Source: Brevibacillus gelatini
GTDB lineage: Bacteria; Bacillota; Bacilli; Brevibacillales; Brevibacillaceae
Direction: 5' to 3'
DNA length: 64,000 nucleotides
NCBI RefSeq assembly: GCF_003710935.1
Contig: NZ_RHHS01000012.1
Coordinates: 120,588 to 184,587 of the forward strand
Shown: positions 44,178 through 52,563 of the stretch, in pieces
How positions within the stretch are numbered: the first letter of the stretch is position 1
Layout: the number at the start of each line of letters is the position of its first letter
Notes under the pieces: model-generated
Seen by the model: only the letters and a program-made list of their open reading frames with translations
Told to the model about the DNA's origin: nothing
The model's database searches: none
Translations under genes and position numbers: made by a program

Positions 44178-45569
44178 GTGAGTCGTTTTACATTCAGACT
44201 CCCGGAGCTCGGCGAAGGTATCCATGAAGGCGAAATCGTCAAATGGCACGTTCAGCCCGGAGATTCCGTAGAAGAAGACCAAGTCATTATGGAAGTGCAA
44301 AATGACAAGGCGGTAGTTGAAGTTCCATCGCCTGTTACAGGAAAAGTTGTCGAACTGAAAGTGACAGAGGGAACCGTTTCGGTTGTCGGCGATCCTTTGA
44401 TCGAGTTCGAAGTAGAAGGCGATATTCCAAACCTGCCAGACCACGGTCACGGCGATGCGGCTGCAGCTGCACCAGCACCTGCTGCTGACAAAATGGAGCC
44501 AGGCTGCGACATCGGCTCCCAGGTGAGCGCAAATGCAAACCAGGCACTGGAAACGCCAATGGCGCAAGCGACAGCGACAGCAGTTGCCGCTCCAATCGAC
44601 CGCAAGCACGTGCTGGCTACTCCTTCCGTGCGCAAATACGCGCGTGAAAAAGGCGTGCAGTTGACACTGGTACCTGGCACAGGCAAGCTCGGCCGCATCA
44701 CTCGCGAAGACGTTGACCGCTTCCTGGCGGGCGGCGCTGTAGCATCCGCTCCAGCCGCACAGGCAGCAGAAACGGCAGCTCCAGCAGCAGAAGCTCCGGT
44801 AGCAGCTCCAACCGGTGTTGCCCAGGCAGCAGCTGCGCCAACCGTTCATTACAGTGCACAAGCTGGCGAACTGGAAGAGCGCGTACCGTTGAAAGGCATT
44901 CGCAAAGCAATTGCCAAAGCAATGGTAAAATCCGCGTACACAGCACCACACGTGACGATCTTCGACGAAGTGGACGTTACGGAACTGGTTGCCATGCGCA
45001 AAAACGCGAAGCCACTTGCGGAAGAGCGCGGCGTGAAGCTGACCTACCTGCCAATGATCGTAAAAGCGGTTGTAGCGGGTCTGAAAAAGTTCCCAGAGCT
45101 GAATGCTTCCATTGATGATGAAAAACAAGAAATCATCTACAAAAAATATTACAACATCGGAATCGCGACTTCGACAGAGGACGGTCTGCTCGTTCCAGTC
45201 ATCAAAGCGGCTGACAGCAAGTCGATCTTCCAAATCGCTGGCGAGATCAGCGAGCTGGCGAAAAAATCCCGCGAGCGCAAAGCGACTGCCGATGAGCTGA
45301 AAGGCTCTACCTTCAGCATCACCAACATCGGTTCCGCTGGCGGCATGTTCTTCACGCCAATCATCAACTATCCAGAGGTTGCGATCTTGGGCGTAGGCCG
45401 CATCAGCGAAAAACCAGTGGTGAAAAACGGCGAAATCGTGGTTGGCCAAATGCTGCACCTGTCTTTGAGCTTTGACCACCGTTTGGTTGATGGCGAACCT
45501 GCACAGCGTTTCGTCAACTACGTGAAGCAGCTTCTGGAAAATCCGACGCTGCTCGTCATGGAGGGATAA
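44178..45569 (+). CDS. pdhC: Dihydrolipoamide acetyltransferase (PDH E2)
   Basis: The core of the PDH complex transfers acetyl groups to CoA. The 463-residue protein has one lipoyl domain with Lys44 in [10 protein letters not shown], an Ala/Pro linker, the E1/E3-binding domain ([13 protein letters not shown] ... [12 protein letters not shown]), a second Ala-rich linker, and the catalytic domain with SFDHRLVDG near residue 434. The start is GTG after AAAGGAGGAG. The linkers are longer and more Ala-rich than usual for Bacillus. Confidence 0.97.
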   Translation: MSRFTFRLPELGEGIHEGEIVKWHVQPGDSVEEDQVIMEVQNDKAVVEVPSPVTGKVVELKVTEGTVSVVGDPLIEFEVEGDIPNLPDHGHGDAAAAAPAPAADKMEPGCDIGSQVSANANQALETPMAQATATAVAAPIDRKHVLATPSVRKYAREKGVQLTLVPGTGKLGRITREDVDRFLAGGAVASAPAAQAAETAAPAAEAPVAAPTGVAQAAAAPTVHYSAQAGELEERVPLKGIRKAIAKAMVKSAYTAPHVTIFDEVDVTELVAMRKNAKPLAEERGVKLTYLPMIVKAVVAGLKKFPELNASIDDEKQEIIYKKYYNIGIATSTEDGLLVPVIKAADSKSIFQIAGEISELAKKSRERKATADELKGSTFSITNIGSAGGMFFTPIINYPEVAILGVGRISEKPVVKNGEIVVGQMLHLSLSFDHRLVDGEPAQRFVNYVKQLLENPTLLVMEG

Positions 45570-45575
45570 GAGGCT

Positions 45576-46985
45576 ATGGTAGTAGGTGAATTTACAACAG
45601 AAGTAGACGTGCTCGTCATCGGTGCGGGCCCAGGCGGATATGTGGCGGCGATTCGCGCCGCCCAACTGGGAAAAACCGTAGCCGTTGTGGAAAAAGCTGA
45701 TCTGGGCGGCGTGTGCCTGAACGTAGGCTGCATCCCTTCCAAGGCGCTGATCCATGCGGCACACACGTATGAGCATGCACAACATACCGAGTCCATGGGG
45801 ATCACCATGGAAAACGTCAGAGTGGATTTTGCCAAAGTTCAGGAATGGAAAAGCGGTATCGTGAAGCAGTTGACAGGTGGCGTAGCCTCCCTGTTCAAAG
45901 GCAACAAAATCCAGGTGATTCCGGGTGAAGCGCTGTTCGTCAGCGAAAACGAAGTGCGCGTGTTCCACGGCTATGACGTGAACCGCTATCGCTTCCAGCA
46001 TTGCATTATCGCAACAGGTTCCCGCCCAATCGAATTGCCTGCCTTCCCGTTTGGCAAACGTGTTCTGTCCTCGACAGAAGCGCTGTCTTTGACCGAGCTG
46101 CCAAAGAGCCTGGTTGTCATCGGCGGCGGATATATCGGAATCGAGCTGGGAACTGTGTTCGCGAAGTTCGGTACCAAAGTGACGATTCTCGAAGGCTCCG
46201 ATCAAATTTTGCCTGGCTTTGAGCCGGATATGCCGCGCCTTGTTGAGCGCAAGCTGAAAAAGCTTGGCGTGACCATCCATACCAAAGCGCTGGCCCAAGG
46301 CATGGAAGAGACCGAAAACGGTGTGATCGTGAAAGCAGAAGTCAAAGGCGAAGCGCAACAAATCGAGGCAGAATACGTGCTCGTTACGGTTGGCCGTCGT
46401 CCGAACACCGATGAGCTGGGCGTTCGCGACATCGGTATGAATCTGACGGATCGCGGCCTGATCGTCGTGGACAAGCAAGGCCGCACAAACATTCCGAACG
46501 TGTACGCGATCGGGGATGTCGTGCCAGGTCCTGCGCTGGCCCACAAAGCTTCCTACGAAGGGAAAGTGGCGGCTGAAGCGATTGCCGGCCACCCGGCAGA
46601 AGTTGACTACAAAGCGATTCCGGCGGTCGTATTCTGCGATCCGGAAATCGCAAGCGTAGGGATCAACGAACGAGAAGCAAAAGAAAAAGGCATCGATTAT
46701 GTAGTGGGACGCTTCCCGTTTGCAGCAAACGGCCGCGCTCTGTCTGTCAACGCTGGCGAGGGCTACGTGAAGCTGATTGCGGAAAAAGGCACCAACCTCG
46801 TTCTCGGCGCGCAAATCGTCGGTCCGGAAGCTTCCAACATCATCGCGGAAATCGGCCTGGCGATCGAAATGGGCGCTACGCTTGAGGACATCGAGCTGAC
46901 CATCCACGCTCACCCGACATTGGGTGAAGTGACGATGGAAGCGGCTGAACTGGCACTGGGTCGTCCGATCCATGTGATGAAGTAA
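45576..46985 (+). CDS. pdhD: Dihydrolipoyl dehydrogenase (PDH E3)
   Basis: This enzyme reoxidises dihydrolipoyl groups with NAD+. The 469-residue flavoprotein has the FAD motif GAGPGG near residue 17, redox cysteines Cys47 and Cys52 in [10 protein letters not shown], the NAD motif GGGYIGIE and the catalytic HAHPTLGE at the C terminus. It starts 6 bases after pdhC. A terminator follows. It probably also serves other 2-oxoacid dehydrogenases. Confidence 0.97.
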   Translation: MVVGEFTTEVDVLVIGAGPGGYVAAIRAAQLGKTVAVVEKADLGGVCLNVGCIPSKALIHAAHTYEHAQHTESMGITMENVRVDFAKVQEWKSGIVKQLTGGVASLFKGNKIQVIPGEALFVSENEVRVFHGYDVNRYRFQHCIIATGSRPIELPAFPFGKRVLSSTEALSLTELPKSLVVIGGGYIGIELGTVFAKFGTKVTILEGSDQILPGFEPDMPRLVERKLKKLGVTIHTKALAQGMEETENGVIVKAEVKGEAQQIEAEYVLVTVGRRPNTDELGVRDIGMNLTDRGLIVVDKQGRTNIPNVYAIGDVVPGPALAHKASYEGKVAAEAIAGHPAEVDYKAIPAVVFCDPEIASVGINEREAKEKGIDYVVGRFPFAANGRALSVNAGEGYVKLIAEKGTNLVLGAQIVGPEASNIIAEIGLAIEMGATLEDIELTIHAHPTLGEVTMEAAELALGRPIHVMK

Positions 46986-46999
46986 CCGTTGCCTTATGG

Positions 47000-47036
47000 A
47001 AAAAGCCTTGTACCTTTACGGTAGCAGGGCTTTTTT
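47000..47036 (+). terminator. pdh operon terminator
   Basis: AAAAAGCCTTG pairs with CAGGGCTTTTTT around an inner TACC/GGTA. Confidence 0.87.
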
Positions 47037-47115
47037 CTTCCACATCTTACCCTTTCCACCTGTTCTTAGATGATGTAAAATAGTGGGAGACTGACGTGGG
47101 TGGAGGCTTGGCAGC

Positions 47116-47277
47116 ATGGAAACGACGAATAAGATGATTGATGCCTTGCGCCAAAAGCTGGAACATGCAGCCAAAGCAGCAGGCTACAATTTTCTTGACC
47201 CAGAAATTGTGAAAATAAGTCAACAACTCGATAAACTGATTGTTGCGCATATGATGCATGAAAAACGCCCTTCGTAA
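47116..47277 (+). CDS. Spo0E-like aspartyl-phosphate phosphatase
   Basis: A 53-residue helical-hairpin protein. IDALRQKLEHAAK pairs with the family signature VKISQQLDKLIV (SQxLDxLI), which in Spo0E phosphatases contacts the phosphorylated Asp of Spo0A and removes its phosphate, holding back sporulation. The length is typical of the shortest family members. GGAGG lies 9 bases before the ATG. Its terminator overlaps the stop codon. The target is inferred. Confidence 0.82.
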   Translation: METTNKMIDALRQKLEHAAKAAGYNFLDPEIVKISQQLDKLIVAHMMHEKRPS

Positions 47278-47295
47278 AAGGGCGTTCGTTTTTGC
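47264..47295 (+). terminator. Terminator of the Spo0E-like gene
   Basis: AACGCCCTT/AAGGGCGTT overlaps the stop codon and is followed by CGTTTTT. Confidence 0.82.
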
Positions 47296-47304
47296 GCGAA
47301 ATGC

Positions 47305-48027
47305 TCAGGAGAAAGAGTAAAGCAAGTGGGCATTGGTTCCCTGTTTGCGAAGACAAGGCTCCTGGGCATAATAATAGCTGGGATACAGGATTAACTGCTG
47401 CGCTTGCTCGTCCAGGTCACAACCTGAATAGGTCAAGCGGCAAGTCTCTTCATCCAGGGAGAAGGCGGGGGAGATCGACTGCAGGTAGGAGAGCAGGGCA
47501 GGGATGTCTTGCACCGCATAGTAAATGCGTTCTGCCTCCTTCACAAACTGCGGGGCGATACTCTCCCAGTTTTCTTCAAAAAACAGTTGCCAGTATGATG
47601 ACACAAACAGGCTGAAGCGCCCTTTTACATAATCCGAGTCTTCCTTTATATCCAGATACACTTGCGGAATCTCGTGCTGCTGCATCCACTGGTCGAGCAT
47701 TGGCGTCACACTGCGGACAAATTGCTCCGTTGGCAGCGTCACGAAGTATTCGTATTGATCGTCAACGCCCATCACCCCTTTGGTTTGGACGGGATCGAAA
47801 GAGTCGGGCAGGCCGTAGCGGAAGAGCGGGCGCATGTAATCCCATTCCTGCTTGAGCTGAGCCGATTCAAATTGTTCCAGTTTGTCTTCCGACCATGACA
47901 AGAAGCGTTCGGGGGGTGTTTGCTGAGCGAGCGTGTGCAGGCTGGCAGCCAGCTCGTACAAGGGAGAGACGCTGTAGCTGATCGCGTTCGTAAGCGGGCC
48001 GTTGCCCGGTAGTGGAATGGTAATCAT
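47305..48027 (-). CDS. DUF5937-like protein without the usual ArsR HTH domain
   Basis: A 240-residue protein resembling the N-terminal DUF5937 region of certain ArsR-type regulators: SVSPLYELAASLHTL at the start, FVSSYWQLFFEENWESI in the middle and LILYPSYYYA near the end. Proteins with this region normally continue into a winged helix, which is absent here; the frame stops at LLYSFS beside the Spo0E terminator. It may be truncated or a free sensor domain. ATG 48027 follows GGAGGT at 9-10 bases. Confidence 0.6.
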   Translation of the reverse strand: MITIPLPGNGPLTNAISYSVSPLYELAASLHTLAQQTPPERFLSWSEDKLEQFESAQLKQEWDYMRPLFRYGLPDSFDPVQTKGVMGVDDQYEYFVTLPTEQFVRSVTPMLDQWMQQHEIPQVYLDIKEDSDYVKGRFSLFVSSYWQLFFEENWESIAPQFVKEAERIYYAVQDIPALLSYLQSISPAFSLDEETCRLTYSGCDLDEQAQQLILYPSYYYAQEPCLRKQGTNAHLLYSFS

Positions 48028-48111
48028 ATGGGCTAAACCTCCATCATGGATACTGCATCCATCATAGATCATCCCTGTGGGACAATTCAATCATTTTTGA
48101 TGTAAGAAAAA

Positions 48112-48147
48112 GGAAAGCCCGAACAGATCGATTCGTTCGGACTTTTT
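48112..48147 (-). terminator. sspP terminator
   Basis: GTCCGAAC pairs with GTTCGGGC on the minus strand and a T-rich run follows. Confidence 0.75.
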
Positions 48148-48155
48148 CGTCAGAG

Positions 48156-48305
48156 TTACCCTTCCCGCGTTTTAATCGCGCGGGAATGATTTTTTTGCTT
48201 CACCTTTTTGGAGCCTGCCAGCGGTTCTCCGGTTTGCTCTTGCGGCTTTGCTGCATTATTGTAAGTCTGATGCGGATTTTCATCGAGAATATGATCTTTT
48301 TCCAT
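48156..48305 (-). CDS. sspP: Small acid-soluble spore protein P-like
   Basis: A 49-residue hydrophilic protein. The stretch GEPLAGSKKVKQKNHSR matches the core of B. subtilis SspP (GQPEPLSGSKKVKNRNHTR-type), a minor spore-core protein made in the forespore. AAGGAGATG precedes the ATG. An inverted repeat in the last codons precedes the stop, and a terminator follows. The N-terminal half is less conserved. Confidence 0.8.
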   Translation of the reverse strand: MEKDHILDENPHQTYNNAAKPQEQTGEPLAGSKKVKQKNHSRAIKTREG

Positions 48306-48505
48306 CAAATCATCTCCTTCTTTTCGTAGTTTGCCGCAATCTGATGGTGACGAATCGTAGGAAATGCTGGTATTCTATAAGGAAGCGTGTCTGCGATTAA
48401 TAGAAATGGATCGGTTGTCAAAAGAGCAGGCAGGCTGTTTATGTCGTGTTCGATTGATAATGAAAACGAGAACCGCGCTTTTTACGGATCTGAAAGGAGC
48501 AGCCA

Positions 48506-49363
48506 ATGCCACTGTTGATTGCGCCCGTGTTTAATTCGACGACAACACAGCCCATTCGGATCGAACTGCCAAATGGTTATTATCTGATCTCGGGGGCAAA
48601 TCGGCCGTACGAGATCGCTTCCCGTTATTTGCGCAACGAAATGGATGAGAACAAACGCATTTTCGACTCCCGGGTAAGCCGCAACAGCCTGTTTCTGGTT
48701 GCGGAGCACGCGGAAATGAAAGTAACGGATGACCGCCCGTGGATCGAAGAAATCGAGAACAAGCTGAATTTATCCGCTTTGCATGGGACATGCTCGATCC
48801 CTTATGTTCTGACAATAACCGGAAACATGTGCGGCATCACGTATTTGAAGCGCTCCCTCGACGGAAGCAGGTTGGAGTTTGACGAATCGATCCAGAGCGT
48901 TTTCATGCGACTGATGGATCATCAGCTGCCTTCGCTCGCTTTTCGCCGCTATGCGCTGTCCCTGGAGAAAAAAAGCAACGAAGACCAGTTGCTCGATTTG
49001 TGGATTGCGCTGGAATCGCTGTTTGCTCCCGACGGAAAAAAGGGCGAAATCACCTATAAATTGCGGCTACGCATGGCGTATTATTTTGGAGAGTCGTATG
49101 CACAGCGGCAAAAAATTGCCGAGTTTGTCAAAAAATCGTACAATCATCGTTCCGAGATCGTGCATAGCGGAAAAGTGTTTGGCAGCAAGCTGACAGATGA
49201 AGTCAATACACTCCGCTTGCTGGCGAGAGCGACGATCTTGAATACCGCGATGCACGGCATCACCCTGCAGGAAATGCGCGTGAGGCTGGACGAGTTGATA
49301 TTGACAGGCGAAACCTATACGCAACGGTATGCGCCGTCTTATTTTGAGCGGATTATTTTGTAG
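48506..49363 (+). CDS. HEPN-domain protein (Apea-like)
   Basis: A 285-residue protein. The C-terminal third (LLDLWIALESLFAP, ITYKLRLRMAYYFG, FVKKSYNHRSEIVHSGK) has the Apea-like HEPN arrangement with the RxxxxH motif (RSEIVH near residue 216) that forms the RNase site in many HEPN proteins. The first 150 residues are not recognised. HEPN proteins act in toxin-antitoxin, phage defence and RNA decay; no antitoxin gene is adjacent. AAAGGAG precedes the ATG, and an ABC-F gene follows after 32 bases. Confidence 0.7.
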   Translation: MPLLIAPVFNSTTTQPIRIELPNGYYLISGANRPYEIASRYLRNEMDENKRIFDSRVSRNSLFLVAEHAEMKVTDDRPWIEEIENKLNLSALHGTCSIPYVLTITGNMCGITYLKRSLDGSRLEFDESIQSVFMRLMDHQLPSLAFRRYALSLEKKSNEDQLLDLWIALESLFAPDGKKGEITYKLRLRMAYYFGESYAQRQKIAEFVKKSYNHRSEIVHSGKVFGSKLTDEVNTLRLLARATILNTAMHGITLQEMRVRLDELILTGETYTQRYAPSYFERIIL

Positions 49364-49395
49364 ACTGCACAGAGGAAACAGGAGGAAAAGCTTGC

Positions 49396-50967
49396 ATGAG
49401 TGTTTTGATTGTCGAAGATTTGTCCCATGGCTTTGGGGATCGCATTTTGTTTCGGGACGTGTCTTTTCGCCTGCAACCGAATGACCGCGTAGGTCTTGTC
49501 GGGGCGAACGGAACAGGCAAATCCACGATGATGAGCATTTTGACCGGGCAAAACATCCCGGACAAAGGCCGCATCGAATGGATGCCGAAAATCCAGTACG
49601 GGTACCTCGACCAGCACACGAAGCTGCAAGCGGGGAAAACGATTCGCGACGTACTCAAGGATGCGTTTTTGCCGCTCTTGGAGCAGGAGCAGGAACTGAT
49701 GGCGATTGGCGAAAAAATGGCAGAAGCATCGCCGGAGGAACTGGAAGAACTGCTGGAGCGCATGGGCGAGATTCAGGACAAGCTGGAAACTAGCGGATTT
49801 TACCTGATCGATGCCAAGGTGGAGGAAATCGCGAACGCGCTTGGTCTGAGCGCGATTGGGCTGGATCGCGACGTCGCGTCCTTGTCCGGTGGTCAGCGCA
49901 CGAAGGTTCTTTTGGCGAAGCTGCTGCTGGAGCAGCCGACCGTGTTGCTGTTGGATGAGCCGACGAACTACCTGGACGAGGAGCATATCGCCTGGCTGAA
50001 AAACTACTTGCGGGAATATCCGTACGCTTTCATCCTGATTTCCCACGACACGGCGTTCATGAACGAAGTCGTCAATGTCATTTACCATCTGGAGTTCACG
50101 AAGCTGAACCGTTACACGGGCAACTACGAATCGTTCCTGGCGCAGTCCGAGATGAAGCGCAACCAGCATATTGACGCATTTGAAAAGCAGCAGGAAGAAA
50201 TCGCCCGCATGGAAGACTTTATCGCCCGCAACAAAGCCCGTGCCTCCACGACAGGCCGCGCGAAAAGCCGTCAAAAGCAGCTGGACAAAATGGAACGGAT
50301 CGAAAAGCCGGAGACAGCGGCGAAGCCTTCGTTTATTTTCAAGGAAGCGCGCGCAAGCAGCCGCTTTGTCATTGAAGCGGAAGAGCTCGAAATCGGCTAT
50401 ACCCATCCGTTGCTGCCAAAGCTGAGCGTCAAGCTGGAGCGCGGCGAAAAGGTCGCTATCGTCGGAATGAACGGTGTCGGGAAATCCACTTTGCTGAAAA
50501 CGCTGCTGGGGATTATTCCGCCGCTTGGGGGCAAGCTTGAGCGAGGAGACTTCCTGCACCCGGCCTACTTCGAGCAGGAAGTCAAGCCAAAGCCGATCAC
50601 GGCACTGGAGGACGTCTGGAACGAGTTCCCGTCGATGAACAACCACGAGGTGCGCGGAGCGTTGGCGCGCTGCGGCCTGAAAAACGAGCACATTAACCGC
50701 AACCTGAACGCCCTGTCTGGAGGCGAGCAGGCAAAGGTACGGCTCTGCAAACTGTTGCAGCGCGAGAGCAACTGGCTTGTATTCGACGAGCCGACGAACC
50801 ACCTGGACGTCGTGGCCAAGGAAGAATTGAAGCGTGCTTTAAAAGAGTTTAAGGGTACGGTTCTGCTCGTCTGCCACGAACCTGACTTTTACGAGGATTG
50901 GGTAACACAGACGTGGGATGTGGAGAAATGGAGTCTGGAACAAGCGAAAACCCCGATTAAACTGTAA
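49396..50967 (+). CDS. ABC-F family ATPase
   Basis: A soluble duplicated ABC ATPase of 523 residues. Walker A sites are GANGTGKST and GMNGVGKST, signatures LSGGQR and LSGGEQ, and Walker B motifs LLLDEPTNYLDE and LVFDEPTNHLD. A charged linker (residues about 250-310) joins the halves. ABC-F proteins bind the ribosomal E site and relieve stalling or antibiotic block. Similarity to the B. subtilis YfmM subgroup is likely but not proven. AGGAGGAAA precedes the ATG. Confidence 0.9.
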   Translation: MSVLIVEDLSHGFGDRILFRDVSFRLQPNDRVGLVGANGTGKSTMMSILTGQNIPDKGRIEWMPKIQYGYLDQHTKLQAGKTIRDVLKDAFLPLLEQEQELMAIGEKMAEASPEELEELLERMGEIQDKLETSGFYLIDAKVEEIANALGLSAIGLDRDVASLSGGQRTKVLLAKLLLEQPTVLLLDEPTNYLDEEHIAWLKNYLREYPYAFILISHDTAFMNEVVNVIYHLEFTKLNRYTGNYESFLAQSEMKRNQHIDAFEKQQEEIARMEDFIARNKARASTTGRAKSRQKQLDKMERIEKPETAAKPSFIFKEARASSRFVIEAEELEIGYTHPLLPKLSVKLERGEKVAIVGMNGVGKSTLLKTLLGIIPPLGGKLERGDFLHPAYFEQEVKPKPITALEDVWNEFPSMNNHEVRGALARCGLKNEHINRNLNALSGGEQAKVRLCKLLQRESNWLVFDEPTNHLDVVAKEELKRALKEFKGTVLLVCHEPDFYEDWVTQTWDVEKWSLEQAKTPIKL

Positions 50968-50972
50968 AAAAA

Positions 50973-51009
50973 CAGGCAGCCACAATCGTGTGAGCTGCCT
51001 GCTTTTTTT
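50973..51009 (+). terminator. ABC-F gene terminator
   Basis: CAGGCAGC/GCTGCCTG is followed by CTTTTTTT. Confidence 0.9.
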
Positions 51010-51068
51010 CAGAAACTCGTAAAAAACAATCAAGTGCCGGCTCATTTCCCGGCTCGCCCTGACGAGAG

Positions 51069-52133
51069 CTAAATCACCGCCCAGGCGTTCGGGAGGTAGC
51101 GGCCACGGTAATACGGGCAAGACGTTTTTGTAATCGCTTCGCCTTTGTACAGCATCATCGAGCTGGAGCCGCCGTCCATCGCCATCGCTGTGACGATCCC
51201 GCGCTCTTCCAGCAATTCTGCCAGATCGTTCATGCTCGCGCCAATGGAATGTCCGGGCTGGCGGCCGTCGATGACGACGAAGACGATGGTGCCGTCCGCT
51301 TTTTGCCCAATCGCTGTACGCGGCTGGATGCCCCAGCTTTTCGCAGGCTTGTCCTTGAACAGGTTTTTGCCGTTCACGATCAGTTGCGGGCGGAAGCTCA
51401 TCGCATCGCGCACGCCCATTTTTACCAGCTGTTCGGCTGTATAGCTGCCGGTAATCAGCTTGCCGTCATAGGTGATGCCCAAGGCCGTTTCTCCGTTTTT
51501 CGGATTGTATCCCTGGAGAATTTTCCCGTCGTGGATCACCACGCCGTATGCTTTGGCGCCTTTTCCATAGCCATCCGGGTCATGGAAGCCGCTCGCGTTG
51601 ACGATGCCGATCGCGTTTGTCTTTTTGACGAACTCATCGAGCAAATCGCCGCGGTCTTTGCGGTTGGTAACGACTAAACGTACCCGCTTTGGGTCGTTGA
51701 TGTACATGATTTTTCCTTTAAAGTAATAATTGCCTTTGGAAACGTCGATCTCTTCCACCTCGATCAATTCTTTCGGCTTTTCTGGCGGTGTGTCGGCTAC
51801 GGACTGTTCCTGTGGCGATTCTTCCGGGGCGATCGGCCCATCCGGCTCGGAGTTGATGACTACCGGGTTGCGGATTTGCTCCTTTAGGGCGTTGAGCTTT
51901 TCTTCCGGCAAAAACGTGTACGGTGCCCAGTAGTCATGCTGCGTCGTCAGGAGCGTGCCTGCCGCCCACTCGCGCAGTTCTTCGCCGCTTCTGGTAGCAA
52001 ACAGGAAAATGATCCCGAGCAGGGCAAGCGTCGTACATGTCAAGGCTGACATCAGTATCAGGCGATTTACCCAGCGCAAACGTCTTTTGCGTGTGGAAAG
52101 TTTGTGTGATCGCGTGCGTGACAAGGTTTGCAT
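51069..52133 (-). CDS. Phosphodiester glycosidase family protein, membrane-anchored
   Basis: A 354-residue protein with a basic cytoplasmic start, one membrane anchor (about residues 27-47) and an extracellular NAGPA/DUF2233 domain: NASGFHDPDGYGKGAKAYGVVI, RPQLIVNGK, RTAIGQKADGTIVFVVIDGRQ and MAMDGGSSSMM are the domain marks. Such enzymes cleave phosphodiester-linked sugars of wall polymers or teichoic acids; the substrate is not known. GGGGAGGA precedes the ATG. A Pro/Glu-rich spacer links anchor and domain. Confidence 0.86.
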   Translation of the reverse strand: MQTLSRTRSHKLSTRKRRLRWVNRLILMSALTCTTLALLGIIFLFATRSGEELREWAAGTLLTTQHDYWAPYTFLPEEKLNALKEQIRNPVVINSEPDGPIAPEESPQEQSVADTPPEKPKELIEVEEIDVSKGNYYFKGKIMYINDPKRVRLVVTNRKDRGDLLDEFVKKTNAIGIVNASGFHDPDGYGKGAKAYGVVIHDGKILQGYNPKNGETALGITYDGKLITGSYTAEQLVKMGVRDAMSFRPQLIVNGKNLFKDKPAKSWGIQPRTAIGQKADGTIVFVVIDGRQPGHSIGASMNDLAELLEERGIVTAMAMDGGSSSMMLYKGEAITKTSCPYYRGRYLPNAWAVI

Positions 52134-52257
52134 GAATCCTCCCCAACCATCAAGAAAAATACTTTGTTCCTACTAAAAGGACGAATGATCGGGTAAAAAG
52201 TTTCAGCAAAATAATAAAGGATCACCAGGGTAAAAATAGGGGCAGGAGGTGAGGGCT

Positions 52258-52404
52258 GTGCGCGGCTATGATGAAGCCTTTCAACAGGAAGTAGAGGAGT
52301 ACCGGAACAATCCCAACAAAGGCACACGCAACCAGACGACAAGCCGGGATCGTCACGACCAGGCGGAAAAGCAGGAAACCCGCATGGACACAAACAACGG
52401 GTAA
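52258..52404 (+). CDS. Small hydrophilic protein of unknown function, 48 residues
   Basis: GTG 52258 follows a near-perfect ribosome site (AGGAGGTGAG). The 48 residues (RGYDEAFQQEVEEYRNN ... QAEKQETRMDTNNG) are highly polar and rich in Gln, Asn, Arg and Asp, as in small spore or stress proteins, though no family is recognised. A terminator follows 7 bases after the stop, supporting a real gene. Confidence 0.6.
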   Translation: MRGYDEAFQQEVEEYRNNPNKGTRNQTTSRDRHDQAEKQETRMDTNNG

Positions 52405-52410
52405 AGCACA

Positions 52411-52446
52411 CCAGGCGACGTCCGAATACGGATTTCGCCTGTTTTT
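52411..52446 (+). terminator. Terminator of the 48-residue protein gene
   Basis: CAGGCGA/TCGCCTG with an inner CCG/CGG is followed by five T. Confidence 0.8.
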
Positions 52447-52563
52447 CCACATCCGGGACGGGAAGCCTGGGCAAGCGGTCATTCGTGAGCCAGGCCCTCT
52501 GTTATACATGGGCAAAGTGTGGTAAGCTTACCCAATGTACGAATATACGCCAGGAGGGTTCTT

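Noticed and set aside
44160..46973. A 937-codon open frame antisense to pdhC and pdhD
   Set aside because: It mirrors highly biased codon usage of the pdh genes (few TA-starting complements) and has no family resemblance or ribosome site.
48461..48474. Possible catabolite-responsive (cre) element upstream of the HEPN gene
   Set aside because: Only the left half (TGAAAACG) fits; the right half lacks the expected symmetry.
52521..52532. Perfect 12-bp palindrome GGTAAGCTTACC before the DEAD-box gene
   Set aside because: A short isolated palindrome without a clear promoter around it; could be chance, no operator match known to me.
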